Below, piece by piece: positions 27,939-37,940 of a stretch of 64,000 nucleotides of DNA; within the stretch, counting starts at the first letter, position 1, and every line of letters begins with the position of its first letter. Both the position numbers and the translations under genes were made by a program. The stretch lies in assembly GCA_965200955.1 (NCBI GenBank), contig OZ241742.1, positions 2,604,001 through 2,668,000 of the forward strand, written 5' to 3'. The notes beneath the pieces are model-generated. The model searched no databases, was not told where the DNA came from, and saw nothing but the letters and a program-made list of their open reading frames with translations. Origin of the DNA: Bin80 sp026708685. GTDB taxonomy: Bacteria > Bacteroidota > Rhodothermia > Rhodothermales > Bin80.

Positions 27939-30353
27939 GTGATCAAACTATCGGAAAGAAAGAATAATTCTACACAGAAGGAATTATTCAATTTGGTGGG
28001 ATTCTTGGTATTCATCATCCCACTGAATGTTTCATTTGCCCAATCTCTTGTCATCAGTGGATATGTCATTGATGCAAGCAATGGAGAAGCTCTGGTTGGT
28101 ACCAATGTTTTTGCAATCAATCTGCAACAAGGCACAACCACCAATCAGTACGGATTTTTCAGTCTGACGATTCCAAGTGACTCAGCCGCCATTCGATTCA
28201 GTCACCAGGGATTTGAAGCACTGACTTTAGGTTTTAAACATCCAAAACAAGAGGTACATCGGATTCAGTTGCTTCCAAAGGTGATAGCATTTGATTCGTT
28301 ATTAGTCATAGAAGCTGATGAGTATGATGGGCTTCATCAGCAAGTGCAAATGAGCAGCATGGAGGTATCCATGGAAGAAGTAGAGGCATTGCCTGCTCTT
28401 CTGGGAGAAACCGATCTGCTGAAAGTATTCCAGTTAATGCCAGGGATACAATCGGGTGTTGAAGGGTCTACTGGACTCTATATCCGTGGTGGCACTCCAG
28501 GGCAAACGCTGATTCTGTTGGATGGTGCTACTGTCTATAATGCAGGCCATTTGTTTGGATTTATGTCTACCTTCAACACCGATGCAATCAACACTGCCAC
28601 AGTATTGAAAGGTGGATTTCCATCGCGTTATGGAGGACGCCTTTCGGGTGTGCTGGATGTGACGATGCGTGAGGGGAATAGGAACAAGTTTGAGGGTAGG
28701 GGAGCAGTCGGATTGGTGGCTTCACGCGTGACCGTAGAAGGACCTCTGTTTAACGGGCGCAGCTCATTTATCGTATCAGTACGCCGGACCTATCTGGATC
28801 TCATCACCTGGGGATTTCAAAAATTAATTGGTTCAGATTACATTCAAGGGTATCATTTCTATGATGTCAATGCAAAATGGAATATGGATGTTACATCAAA
28901 GGATAGAGTCTTTGTCAGCTTTTATGCTGGCAGGGATAAGGCCTACGAACATGATCGTACATCCTATGCACCCGGTGAGACGGATCAAAGTTCATTTGAG
29001 CTGGACTGGAATAATGTGACGCTAACTTCTCGTTGGAACCGAGTGTTTAATTCTCGCTTGTTTTCGAACATGACCATTCTGTTGAGTCATTTTCAATCCG
29101 GCATTCTTGAAGAGTTAAAGTACAAAACCGAAACGAATATAGGCCCATTTGGAGATCGATATACGAATACAGGCACATTTGGAGATCGATATACGAATGG
29201 ATTAACAGATGTCAGCATCAAGACGGATCTTGAATATTTTCCCCATCGTGATCATCATGTCCGTTTTGGTGCGATGGGGACCTACCATCAATTTACCCCA
29301 AGTATTCAACGTCATCATGAATTTGAATCCGCATTGAATATAGATACAACCATTGTCATTCCCGTGAAAGTTTCAACATCTGAATGGTCTGCGTATGCAG
29401 AAGATGAAATCACTCTAAGCAGGAAGCTCAAAGCGAATGTCGGCGTTCATATCTCTGGCTATGTTACCCAAAACTCCACCTATACATCGGTTCAGCCTCG
29501 GGTATCTACATCCTACCTTCTGCCCAGAGATTGGGCTTTCAAGATTTCGTATGCTCAGATGCAACAATACATTCAGTTGTTGTCAAATAGTGGTTCAGGG
29601 CTTCCGACCGATTTGTGGTTACCAAGTACGACAGACATTCCACCTCAGAAAGCTTGGCAGCTTGCAACGGGTATAGAACGAACCATTGATCGCTATGCAC
29701 TGGATGTCAGCCTTGAGGGATACTATAAGCAGATGGATGGGGTGATCGCCTATAAGGAGGGTGGCAATCTTGTTGGATCCAATCAAAATTGGGAGGATGC
29801 CGTTACCATTGGTCGTGGTTGGACGTATGGGGCAGAATTCTATGTGCGAAGAAAACGCGGTCGAACCACGGGTTGGATCAGTTATACGCTCTCCTATTCA
29901 CACAGACGATTCTCCGATTTGAATGAAGGTCGTGTATTTCCACATCGCTATGACCGAAGACATGACATCTCCATTGCACTCGTTCGAGAGTTGGGTCGTA
30001 GAAAAATTTCGGTAATCTGGGTGTACAGCACCGGTCATGCGGTCACGCTTTCTACCTCAAGGTACACCCATGAGGGAGCGATCATTGACCTTTACAGCGA
30101 GCGCAATGGATTCAGGGTGCCTGCGTATCACCGATTAGATCTTTCGCTCCACCTTCCTCGGGACTCGGCTAAACCGTCAGAATTCATTCTGAGCTTCTAC
30201 AATATGTATAGTCGACGGAATACATTTTTTATAGAAACCAAAGACAACCAGAACGTAGATCCCTACATCGGATATTACAATGAGCAGCGTACCATCAAGA
30301 AGTTTACGCTTTTTCCCATCATTCCCTCGCTGAGTTATCGATTTTATTTTTAA
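27939..30353 (+). CDS. TonB-dependent outer-membrane receptor
   Basis: An 804-residue outer-membrane protein. After a signal segment (about 17-35, ending SFAQ) comes a carboxypeptidase-regulatory-like domain (ISGYVIDASNGEALVGTNV to about 115), then the plug domain with GLYIRGGTPGQTLILLDGATVYNAGHL-type sequence (about 180-210), and a C-terminal beta barrel that ends in aromatic residues (LSYRFYF), the usual BAM signal. It takes up an unknown ligand using TonB energy. A DUF4249 lipoprotein gene follows 45 bp later, a pairing common in Bacteroidota. The start codon is GTG; no ATG lies nearby in frame. Confidence 0.9.
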   Translation: MIKLSERKNNSTQKELFNLVGFLVFIIPLNVSFAQSLVISGYVIDASNGEALVGTNVFAINLQQGTTTNQYGFFSLTIPSDSAAIRFSHQGFEALTLGFKHPKQEVHRIQLLPKVIAFDSLLVIEADEYDGLHQQVQMSSMEVSMEEVEALPALLGETDLLKVFQLMPGIQSGVEGSTGLYIRGGTPGQTLILLDGATVYNAGHLFGFMSTFNTDAINTATVLKGGFPSRYGGRLSGVLDVTMREGNRNKFEGRGAVGLVASRVTVEGPLFNGRSSFIVSVRRTYLDLITWGFQKLIGSDYIQGYHFYDVNAKWNMDVTSKDRVFVSFYAGRDKAYEHDRTSYAPGETDQSSFELDWNNVTLTSRWNRVFNSRLFSNMTILLSHFQSGILEELKYKTETNIGPFGDRYTNTGTFGDRYTNGLTDVSIKTDLEYFPHRDHHVRFGAMGTYHQFTPSIQRHHEFESALNIDTTIVIPVKVSTSEWSAYAEDEITLSRKLKANVGVHISGYVTQNSTYTSVQPRVSTSYLLPRDWAFKISYAQMQQYIQLLSNSGSGLPTDLWLPSTTDIPPQKAWQLATGIERTIDRYALDVSLEGYYKQMDGVIAYKEGGNLVGSNQNWEDAVTIGRGWTYGAEFYVRRKRGRTTGWISYTLSYSHRRFSDLNEGRVFPHRYDRRHDISIALVRELGRRKISVIWVYSTGHAVTLSTSRYTHEGAIIDLYSERNGFRVPAYHRLDLSLHLPRDSAKPSEFILSFYNMYSRRNTFFIETKDNQNVDPYIGYYNEQRTIKKFTLFPIIPSLSYRFYF
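29135..29194 (+). repeat. 30-bp tandem duplication inside the TonB receptor gene
   Basis: Two consecutive 30-bp units (29135-29164 and 29165-29194) differ by two bases and encode a doubled ten-residue stretch containing FGDRYTN. It keeps the frame and probably lies in an extracellular loop, so it looks like replication slippage in a surface loop. Confidence 0.8.
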
Positions 30354-30398
30354 TTGTATGGACACATTATTTGGGCTTCCCTTCGCCATGAACGAACA

Positions 30399-31670
30399 AT
30401 GACTATGCTAAATCATTTTTTCAAAATTCTTTTCACAGCGATATTTGTAGCGATTTTTTGTCTCGCATTGACACGTTGTAGTAGCGTGCTTGAGATTGAA
30501 ATCGATAGTCCAGATCCACAGATTGTTGTCAATTGTCTCTTCACAGAGGGTGCACCCTGGAAAGTAGTCCTCCAACAAACCGTAGGGGTCCAACAGGAGT
30601 CCATCATTCCTGCGATCATTGATCACGCTAAAGTCACCATTGAAGGGAGTGATGGTACATTTTTGACATTATCCCATAAGGGGGGAGGGTTTTATTTTGG
30701 AGAATCCTCACTGCCGAAGATGGGAGTTGTTTACACTTTAACGGTGGAAGCCACGGGGTTTGAAAGTGTGGAAGCAACCGATCAACTCCCATCCTTGACA
30801 AAGATTCAAGAGGTGGTGATCAACTCCGAGAGTGAGCGTATTTTCGTGACCTTGGAGGATGATGGGAATGCCAAACATTATTACACACTTTCTATGTTGA
30901 CCCATAATATACGATATGAGTCATTTCAAGTATTGAATGCAGAATTGAATGAGCAGATGAAGCAGTTTTCAATTCAGGATCCATTGGCTCCCTACATTGA
31001 CCAGCCAATAGTGAGAGTGGCACTCATCCATGATGAACCGTTTAATGGACAAACCTTCACTATGAATATTTCTCCACAATTCTCCTCCTCAGATCCAACG
31101 ACGTATTTACACACGGTGAGTTCATCGTACTATGATTACTATTTGACCAAAACAGTGCAAGAAAATTCTCGTGACACCCCTTTTGCAGAGCCGAGTTCAG
31201 TAACATCCAATATCATGGGTGGGCATGGAGTCTTTGCAGGATACATGCTTGATGTTGACGGAGATGATTCGCCTGAAATTCTCCACCAACAACTACTGGG
31301 AACATATACTTCATCAGGATTTAGCACACTCAACTTCGGTAAGGTGGATACAACACCCGATCACATTGAGTTTACTCTCCATCCAAAGAACAGGGTGACT
31401 GGATTCATGCAAGTTCCACATGAATCTTTGCCGGATTCCATGATGACAGTTTCACTTGATGGAGCGTATAACATTTCCCATCATGATGGGTTAGACTATC
31501 AGATTCGGCTTTATCATGATGCACAGACCTTATTTCGGAATACTGAACTTATTCTTAATCGGTCGTACAGCAATAGACAACTTTCGTTGATGATGATCCA
31601 ATCGGGGCTTGATGTCAATGGACGATTTGCCGTGTTCCAGAGAACATTTGTCAAAACACCTGGCCGTTAA
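30399..31670 (+). CDS. DUF4249-family lipoprotein, partner of the TonB receptor
   Basis: About 423 residues from ATG 30399. A hydrophobic leader ends in LALTRCSS, a likely lipoprotein box with an unusual Arg at -1, followed by the DUF4249 start: EIDSPDPQIVVNCLFTEG, then PWKVVLQQTVGV and VTIEGSDGTFLTL. Members of this family sit beside TonB receptors and are thought to be surface or periplasmic accessory lipoproteins, possibly carrying a beta-sandwich adhesin fold. The distance to the receptor gene is short, so they are probably one operon. Confidence 0.82.
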   Translation: MTMLNHFFKILFTAIFVAIFCLALTRCSSVLEIEIDSPDPQIVVNCLFTEGAPWKVVLQQTVGVQQESIIPAIIDHAKVTIEGSDGTFLTLSHKGGGFYFGESSLPKMGVVYTLTVEATGFESVEATDQLPSLTKIQEVVINSESERIFVTLEDDGNAKHYYTLSMLTHNIRYESFQVLNAELNEQMKQFSIQDPLAPYIDQPIVRVALIHDEPFNGQTFTMNISPQFSSSDPTTYLHTVSSSYYDYYLTKTVQENSRDTPFAEPSSVTSNIMGGHGVFAGYMLDVDGDDSPEILHQQLLGTYTSSGFSTLNFGKVDTTPDHIEFTLHPKNRVTGFMQVPHESLPDSMMTVSLDGAYNISHHDGLDYQIRLYHDAQTLFRNTELILNRSYSNRQLSLMMIQSGLDVNGRFAVFQRTFVKTPGR

Positions 31671-31773
31671 GATGCGTCGTAGAGCTGATGAAATCATTCA
31701 TTCTTGATGAGGGGACATCTGACCGACTTATTCGTATCAGTGTTCTTGTAGGTAACTATTCACTTTTAGAATC

Positions 31774-33573
31774 ATGACTTACGATACCCATACAAAAGTA
31801 CAACCCATCACTTCTGGAGATGCACTTCCAGAGGATCATGCTCCCGTCCTTGCCTCTTCACAGGTGATGTCTGGGGCAGAAATTCTTCTTCGCTCTCTTG
31901 AAGCCGAGGGAGTCAAAATCATCTTCGGACATCCCGGCGGTGCCGTCATCAAAGTGTATGACGAGATGCACCGGATCAATCCCAGTTTTCAACACATCCT
32001 CGTTCGACATGAACAGGGTGGCACTCACGCTGCCGAGGGCTATGCCAAAGCCACTGGTAATGTTGGGACGGTTCTTGTTACCAGTGGACCTGGTGCGACA
32101 AATACCGTTACGGGAATTGCTGATGCCTATATGGATTCGATTCCGATTGTCGTGTTTACAGGGCAGGTTCCCACTGCACTCATCGGCAACGATGCATTTC
32201 AGGAGTGTGATGCCATTGGAATCACACGATCCATCACTAAGCACAGTTACTTGGTCAGAGATGTCAAGGATTTGTCACGAACGGTCAAGGAAGCCTATCA
32301 CATTGCAAGAACCGGCCGCCCCGGCCCTGTATTGGTTGACTTGCCCAAGGATGTGCTTTTAGCTGAGGCTCCGTTCCAGTACCCGAAGACCGTCAATATG
32401 CGCGGTTATGCCATGGCGGATCCCGTTCGACCGGAAAAGCTGGAGCGTGCTGCACGGTTGATTGCCGAATCAAAACGCCCGCTGTTTTATGTGGGTGGAG
32501 GTGCCATCAGCAGAGATGCTCCCCAACATCTGACGGAGTTGGCACGTCATTCGAATATCCCCGTCACCACAACTCTGCATGGATTAGGTGCATTCCCAGA
32601 AGAGGATCCTCTTTCATTACGAATGCTGGGGATGCACGGAACATGGTGGGCCAATCAGGCCGTTCAGCACTGTGATCTCCTCATTGCGGTCGGTGCACGA
32701 TTTGATGATCGTGTTACAGGCAAGCTGGATTCGTGGGCTCCTCATGCGAAGGTGATTCATATTGAAATTGATCAGTCATGTATATCAAAGAATATATTTG
32801 CAGATTGTGCCATCTTGGGTGATGTGCAGAATGTCTTAGAGCGTCTGCGACCACTTGTCAAGCCGAAAGATACCACCGAATGGCTCCAAGAAATTGAAGC
32901 ATGGCGGCAGGAATGCCCCCTCCAATATGGCCATGATGGCAAACTCCACGCCCAAGGTGTGATTGAACAATTACGCAATAAATCAGGTGGTGATGCGGTC
33001 GTCATTACAGATGTGGGTCAACATCAGATGTGGTCTGCTCAGTATTTTCGATTCCTCCATCCTAGAACCCATATCACCAGTGGTGGCTTGGGTACCATGG
33101 GATTTGGAATGCCTGCCGCTATGGGAGCTGCTTTTGGTATGCGTGAAAAAGGGTTATCTCGTCCCGTCATCTGTATTAGCGGAGACGGAGGGTTTGTGAT
33201 GAATGCACAGGAAATGAGTGTTGCTGCTGCTCACAAGCTACCCTTGAAAATTGCAGTGATCAATAATCGGTTCTTAGGAATGGTTCGTCAATGGCAGGAA
33301 CTCTTTCACATGGAGCGTTATAGCCACACCGATCTATCAGATACCAACCCTGATTTTGTGAAGTTAGCCGAAGCTCATCATTGTGTCGGACTCAAAGCAA
33401 CGACCCCTGAAGAGGCCAAATCTGTGATTGATCAGGCATGGGAGGTTCATGACAAGCCCGTTTTAATGGAGTTTTGTGTTGAGAAAGAAGAGATGGTCTT
33501 TCCAATGGTTCCTGCTGGAGCTGCCACAGGTGATATGATCACCGATCGCATGACTCCGAACTCATTCGTTTGA
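31774..33573 (+). CDS. ilvB: acetolactate synthase large subunit
   Basis: First shared enzyme of valine, leucine and isoleucine synthesis; it joins two pyruvates, or pyruvate and 2-oxobutyrate. The 599-residue protein has the start block FGHPGGAVIKVYDEM, the catalytic Glu in RHEQGGTHAAEGYAKATG, the central FAD-binding domain, and the thiamine diphosphate motif ISGDGGFVMNAQEM (about 469-482). It is the first gene of the eight-gene branched-chain operon; no attenuator leader with runs of Leu, Ile or Val codons was seen upstream. Confidence 0.96.
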   Translation: MTYDTHTKVQPITSGDALPEDHAPVLASSQVMSGAEILLRSLEAEGVKIIFGHPGGAVIKVYDEMHRINPSFQHILVRHEQGGTHAAEGYAKATGNVGTVLVTSGPGATNTVTGIADAYMDSIPIVVFTGQVPTALIGNDAFQECDAIGITRSITKHSYLVRDVKDLSRTVKEAYHIARTGRPGPVLVDLPKDVLLAEAPFQYPKTVNMRGYAMADPVRPEKLERAARLIAESKRPLFYVGGGAISRDAPQHLTELARHSNIPVTTTLHGLGAFPEEDPLSLRMLGMHGTWWANQAVQHCDLLIAVGARFDDRVTGKLDSWAPHAKVIHIEIDQSCISKNIFADCAILGDVQNVLERLRPLVKPKDTTEWLQEIEAWRQECPLQYGHDGKLHAQGVIEQLRNKSGGDAVVITDVGQHQMWSAQYFRFLHPRTHITSGGLGTMGFGMPAAMGAAFGMREKGLSRPVICISGDGGFVMNAQEMSVAAAHKLPLKIAVINNRFLGMVRQWQELFHMERYSHTDLSDTNPDFVKLAEAHHCVGLKATTPEEAKSVIDQAWEVHDKPVLMEFCVEKEEMVFPMVPAGAATGDMITDRMTPNSFV

Positions 33574-33595
33574 GGTACACTTTCTTGATTTCCTG

Positions 33596-34162
33596 ATGTC
33601 CGAAACCCTTATCCTGACCCCACAGCAAATCATTCGTAAAAAGGCTGCAGGGGAGCCTATTGAACCGGATGAAAACGAAATGGTGCACTCCCACACGATT
33701 GTCGTTCTCGTGGAGAACAGTATCGGTGCATTCATTCGTGTAGTGAATATGTTTTCAGCCCGTGGGTTTAATATTGATAGTGTTACTGTCGGTGTTACTG
33801 AAGATCCAACGATCAGCCGGATGAATATCGTGACGGTCGGCAATGGACGCATTATTTCCCAAGTGTTAAGACAATTGAGCCGACTGGTGGACACCATTGA
33901 AGTCATTGATCTGACCGATACTGATTTTGTAGAGCGAGAAATCTGTCTGCTTAAAGTCGCATACACCGCAGATACTCGATCTGAAATCCTAGATGTCAAT
34001 GACATCTTTCGGGGTAAGGTCGTTGATATTACCCCAAAAACCATGATGTTTGAACTTCGAGGTCCATCTCCCAAAATTGACGCTTTCATTCAAATGATGG
34101 CCTCTCACAAAATTCTGGAAGTTGCACGGAGTGGCCGAGTTGCGATGCAACGTGACTCATAA
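33596..34162 (+). CDS. ilvN: acetolactate synthase regulatory small subunit
   Basis: A 188-residue regulatory subunit. After an N-terminal extension of about 30 residues comes an ACT domain, HTIVVLVENSIGAFIRVVNM with FSARGFNIDSVTVG, which binds valine for feedback control, and a second C-terminal ACT-like domain ending in a LEVARSGRVAMQR-type segment. It lies 22 bp after ilvB. I use ilvN as the symbol; ilvH would be equally correct by size. Confidence 0.93.
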   Translation: MSETLILTPQQIIRKKAAGEPIEPDENEMVHSHTIVVLVENSIGAFIRVVNMFSARGFNIDSVTVGVTEDPTISRMNIVTVGNGRIISQVLRQLSRLVDTIEVIDLTDTDFVEREICLLKVAYTADTRSEILDVNDIFRGKVVDITPKTMMFELRGPSPKIDAFIQMMASHKILEVARSGRVAMQRDS

Positions 34163-34182
34163 CTATAATATTTAATCAACTT

Positions 34183-35187
34183 ATGAACGTACATTATAAC
34201 GCCGATCCTTCCATCATTCTCAACAAAAAAGTGGCGGTGATCGGTTATGGAAGTCAAGGCCATGCCCATGCCTTGAATCTCAAAGACAGTGGGGCAAATG
34301 TAGTCGTTGGACTACGGGATGGATCTCAGTCTGTCGAAAAGGCTCGTGCGAAGGGACTTCGAGTGATGTCAATCTCCGATGCTGCTGCATGGGGAAATGT
34401 CGTCATGATTCTCATCCCAGATCAGGATCAGAAACGCGTCTACGAAGCGGAGATTGCTCGACACATTACGCCCGGCAAAGCGTTAGCCTTTGGTCATGGA
34501 TTTAATGTCCATTACGACCAAATTCAGGCCCCCGAAGGCGTGGATGTCTTCATGGTCGCTCCCAAAGGACCAGGACATTTGGTTCGGCGCACCTTTGAAG
34601 AGGGCAAAGGAACTCCTTGTCTTGCTGCCGTAGCTCAAGATGCTAGCGGCTCCGCCATGGCCCTCGCACTGAGTTATGCCCACGCGATCGGCGGTACACG
34701 TGCTGGAGTTATTGAGACAAATTTCAAAGACGAGACAGAAACCGATCTCTTTGGAGAGCAGGCTGTCCTTTGCGGAGGATCACAAGCACTAATACAGGCT
34801 GGATTTGAAACCCTGACCGAAGCGGGCTATCCTGAAGAATTAGCCTACTTTGAGGTTCTTCACGAACTGAAGCTGATTGTAGATCTCTACTACGAAGGAG
34901 GACTGTCCTATATGAACTACTCCATTAGCGATACGGCTGAATATGGTAATTACTCAAGAGGTCCAAGGATCATAGGCCCCCAAGTGAAACAAGAGATGAA
35001 ACGGATTCTCTCCGAAATTCAGTCTGGACAGTTTGCACAAGAATGGATTCAGGAATGTGAAGAGGGACAACCGACATTTCAAGCTTATCGGGAAGCAACT
35101 GCATCTCATCCAGTAGAAAAAATAGGACAAAAACTACGCAAGATGATGGCATGGCTTCAGAAAAGCAACGATACCGTTAATCTGTAA
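34183..35187 (+). CDS. ilvC: ketol-acid reductoisomerase
   Basis: Class I enzyme of 334 residues that rearranges and reduces acetolactate with Mg2+ and NAD(P)H. The Rossmann motif is VAVIGYGSQGHAHALNL, followed by a GLRDGSQSVEKA loop whose serines suggest NADPH use. The catalytic region has VAPKGPGHLVRR, ETNFKDETETDLFGEQAVLCGG and ELKLIVDLYYEGGL with the metal-binding Asp and Glu. Order and length are normal. It lies 20 bp after ilvN. Confidence 0.96.
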   Translation: MNVHYNADPSIILNKKVAVIGYGSQGHAHALNLKDSGANVVVGLRDGSQSVEKARAKGLRVMSISDAAAWGNVVMILIPDQDQKRVYEAEIARHITPGKALAFGHGFNVHYDQIQAPEGVDVFMVAPKGPGHLVRRTFEEGKGTPCLAAVAQDASGSAMALALSYAHAIGGTRAGVIETNFKDETETDLFGEQAVLCGGSQALIQAGFETLTEAGYPEELAYFEVLHELKLIVDLYYEGGLSYMNYSISDTAEYGNYSRGPRIIGPQVKQEMKRILSEIQSGQFAQEWIQECEEGQPTFQAYREATASHPVEKIGQKLRKMMAWLQKSNDTVNL

Positions 35188-35198
35188 ATTCGTAGATC

Positions 35199-36269
35199 AT
35201 GGCTTCCTATCAAGTGGCTGTATTGCCCGGTGACGGTATTGGACCTGAAGTGACTCGGGAAGCTGTAAGAGCCATCCATACAGCAGCTAACGAGTTTGGA
35301 TTTAAAGTATCACTTGAAGAATGGCCGATTGGAGGATGTGCTCTTGACGCGTATGATACGCCATTCCCAGATGCCACGCGTGATGCGTGTCTGGTATCGG
35401 ATGCGGTGTTCTTGGGAGCACTTGGTGGTCCAAAGTGGGATCACGAAACGGGATCTCGCAGGTGCGAGGCTGCTCTTCTGTCCCTTCGTAAGGCGTTGGG
35501 TGGATTTGCAAATCTGCGTCCTGTCTTGGTCCCTGAAAGCCTTGTAGGCAGTTCTCCACTGCGACCAGAGAGGGTTTCAGGAACAGATCTTTTGATCGTA
35601 CGCGAGCTCACTGGAGGGATTTACTTTGGAACTCCTCGCGGCATGACTGCCGAGGATGCATGTAATTCCATGGTGTATTCGCGATTTGAGGTAGAGCGAA
35701 TTGCTCGGCTAGCATTTGATCTTGCCAGAAAAAGAAAAGGAATACTAACCTCTGTAGATAAGGCAAATGTTCTGGAAGTTTCCCAATTGTGGCGTTCTGT
35801 GGTCAGTGAACTTCATCGGGTAGAGTTTCCTGATGTAGATTTAGAACACCTCTATGTGGATAACGCTGCGATCCAGTTGATCCTTCGCCCAGCCCAATTT
35901 GATGTGATTGTAACCGCTAACCTGTTTGGTGATATCCTCAGTGACTTGGCTGGGACACTCCCAGGCTCGTTGGGGATCCTGCCCTCGGCGACGATGGGTG
36001 GGAGGGTAGGATTATTTGAACCGATCCATGGAAGTGCACCCGATATCGCGGGAAAAGGATTTGCCAATCCTGCGGGTGCTCTTCTGAGTGCTGCCATGCT
36101 TTTGGAAACACTTGGAGAACGCGACGCTGGTGCACGTATTCGGCATGGAATTCTTCACTCGTTGGATCGTGGAATCCTAACACGTGATCTTGGTGGAACC
36201 GCTTCTACCACTAAGTTCGGAGATGCTGTACTCAGTTCTGCATTTGAGAGATCACCATCAACGGTATAG
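35199..36269 (+). CDS. leuB: 3-isopropylmalate dehydrogenase
   Basis: The third leucine-specific enzyme, which oxidises and decarboxylates 3-isopropylmalate with NAD+. The 356-residue protein has VAVLPGDGIGPEV, the substrate-binding Arg block FANLRPVLV with RELTGGIYFG, the VDKANVLEVS segment, and the metal/NAD region TANLFGDILSDLAG then EPIHGSAPDIAGK. In this operon leuB comes before leuA, not after it. CimA later in the operon may let the same enzyme serve citramalate-derived methylmalate as well. Confidence 0.95.
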   Translation: MASYQVAVLPGDGIGPEVTREAVRAIHTAANEFGFKVSLEEWPIGGCALDAYDTPFPDATRDACLVSDAVFLGALGGPKWDHETGSRRCEAALLSLRKALGGFANLRPVLVPESLVGSSPLRPERVSGTDLLIVRELTGGIYFGTPRGMTAEDACNSMVYSRFEVERIARLAFDLARKRKGILTSVDKANVLEVSQLWRSVVSELHRVEFPDVDLEHLYVDNAAIQLILRPAQFDVIVTANLFGDILSDLAGTLPGSLGILPSATMGGRVGLFEPIHGSAPDIAGKGFANPAGALLSAAMLLETLGERDAGARIRHGILHSLDRGILTRDLGGTASTTKFGDAVLSSAFERSPSTV

Positions 36270-36320
36270 TCATTATTTTATCCTATCTTAATAAGGAAAT
36301 CTACCAGAGCAGACTGTCGT

Positions 36321-37940
36321 ATGATCAGCGATAAAGTATTGATTTTTGAAACCACGTTGCGAGACGGAGAGCAAGCTCCTGGTGCCTCCATGAACATTTC
36401 GGAAAAAATCCGAATTGCTCATCAGTTGGCTCAGCTCAATGTAGACATTATTGAAGCGGGGTTTCCGATCTCTTCCCCTGCCCAGTTTGAAGCTGTAGAG
36501 ACCATTGCCAACGAGGTAGAGGGGCCTGTGGTGGCGGCTCTTGCCCGAACCATAGAGGCTGATATAGACGCTGCAGGTGAAGCCCTCAAGACGGGTAGCA
36601 AAACCCGCATTCACACCTTTGTAGGAACCAGTGATATCCACTTGAAGGCAAAGTTTGGAGCCGATCGTTATGGAAAGTCCTTGGATGAAAAACGCCAGTC
36701 GGTCCTGAACATGGTGGATCGGTCTGTTCGTCAGGCATGTGCGATCACCGATGATGTGGAATTCAGTGCTGAAGATGCAGGTCGAACGGAGGTGGATTTT
36801 CTTGTAGATGTCATCAATGTTGCTATTGAAGCGGGGGCGACGACGATCAACATTCCCGATACGACGGGGTATTGTGTGCCTCGTGAATATGCGGCTCTCT
36901 TCAAAACCGTTCGAGAAAGATGCCTTAACATAGAGAATGTGACCCTTTCGGTTCATTGCCATGATGACTTAGGGTTAGCGGTTGCGAACTCTTTGGCGGG
37001 TGTTCTTGCTGGTGCACGACAAGTCGAATGTACGATCAATGGCATTGGGGAACGGGCTGGCAATGCATCTTTGGAAGAGGTGGTGATGGCTTTACATGTG
37101 CGAGGCAAGCTGTTTGGCACCCATACAGGGATTGAAACGCGCTTACTGTCTGCAACCAGCAAGATGGTCTCAAGTGCAACGGGCTTTCCCGTGCCTCCCA
37201 ACAAAGCGGTGGTCGGAGCGAATGCGTTTAGCCATGAGGCTGGGATTCACCAACATGGGGTTCTCAAAAGCCGGGAGACCTATGAGATCATGAAAGCCGA
37301 GGATGTAGGTCAAGACCCTGAAGCGATCCGTTTAGGACGACATTCTGGCCGGCATGGACTCTTCAGTCGACTGGAGAAGTTGGGGATTTTTGTTGGAGAG
37401 GATCGAAAAGAAGATGTATACAATGAATTTGTTGCACTTGCAGATCTAAAAAAAGAGATCTTTGATGAAGATCTGATTGCCATTGCTCAGGGACAGAAAG
37501 GGGATTCTCCAATCATCCATTATCGTCTGGATCATCTTTCTGTAAACTGTGGAACGGGGAGAGTTCCTCGTGCTGAAGTTCTTTTATATCACGGATCATC
37601 GGATACATCATGCCGAAAAATTGGCGAGGGAGATGGACCCGTTGAGGCCATCTACAGAGCCATTGATTTGGCTGCTGGCAGTCGTCATGGCCTGGTATCT
37701 TACGCCATACGATCGGTAGGGGAGGGTAAAGATGCGATGGGAGAAGTAACAGTGCTCATCAGCGAGCATGGAACCCTGTTTAGAGGCATTGCTCAACATA
37801 CCGATGTTCTGCAGGCATCAGCGAATGCTTATGTTCAGGCATTAAATCAGCTGGAAGCCTTTAGAGTCAGTAGCGGTGAAGAGTTTGTGTCCGACGGAAT
37901 TATGCAATCATTTGGCAGTGACGGAAGTCAAAAATCATGA
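36321..37940 (+). CDS. leuA: 2-isopropylmalate synthase
   Basis: The 539-residue protein condenses acetyl-CoA and 2-oxoisovalerate. The TIM-barrel domain starts with IFETTLRDGEQAPGASM and holds the metal-binding VHCHDDLGLAVAN (about 211-223). NGIGERAGNASLEEVVMAL follows, and a C-terminal LeuA regulatory domain (from about 395) ends in the allosteric leucine-binding fold. It overlaps leuC by 4 bp. The cimA gene at the operon's end is a distinct paralogue, separated by its own signature. Confidence 0.95.
   Translation: MISDKVLIFETTLRDGEQAPGASMNISEKIRIAHQLAQLNVDIIEAGFPISSPAQFEAVETIANEVEGPVVAALARTIEADIDAAGEALKTGSKTRIHTFVGTSDIHLKAKFGADRYGKSLDEKRQSVLNMVDRSVRQACAITDDVEFSAEDAGRTEVDFLVDVINVAIEAGATTINIPDTTGYCVPREYAALFKTVRERCLNIENVTLSVHCHDDLGLAVANSLAGVLAGARQVECTINGIGERAGNASLEEVVMALHVRGKLFGTHTGIETRLLSATSKMVSSATGFPVPPNKAVVGANAFSHEAGIHQHGVLKSRETYEIMKAEDVGQDPEAIRLGRHSGRHGLFSRLEKLGIFVGEDRKEDVYNEFVALADLKKEIFDEDLIAIAQGQKGDSPIIHYRLDHLSVNCGTGRVPRAEVLLYHGSSDTSCRKIGEGDGPVEAIYRAIDLAAGSRHGLVSYAIRSVGEGKDAMGEVTVLISEHGTLFRGIAQHTDVLQASANAYVQALNQLEAFRVSSGEEFVSDGIMQSFGSDGSQKS

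Noticed and set aside
36288..36962. Minus-strand frame of 224 codons opposite leuA
   Set aside because: It lies wholly against the strongly identified leuA gene and has no protein-like motif.
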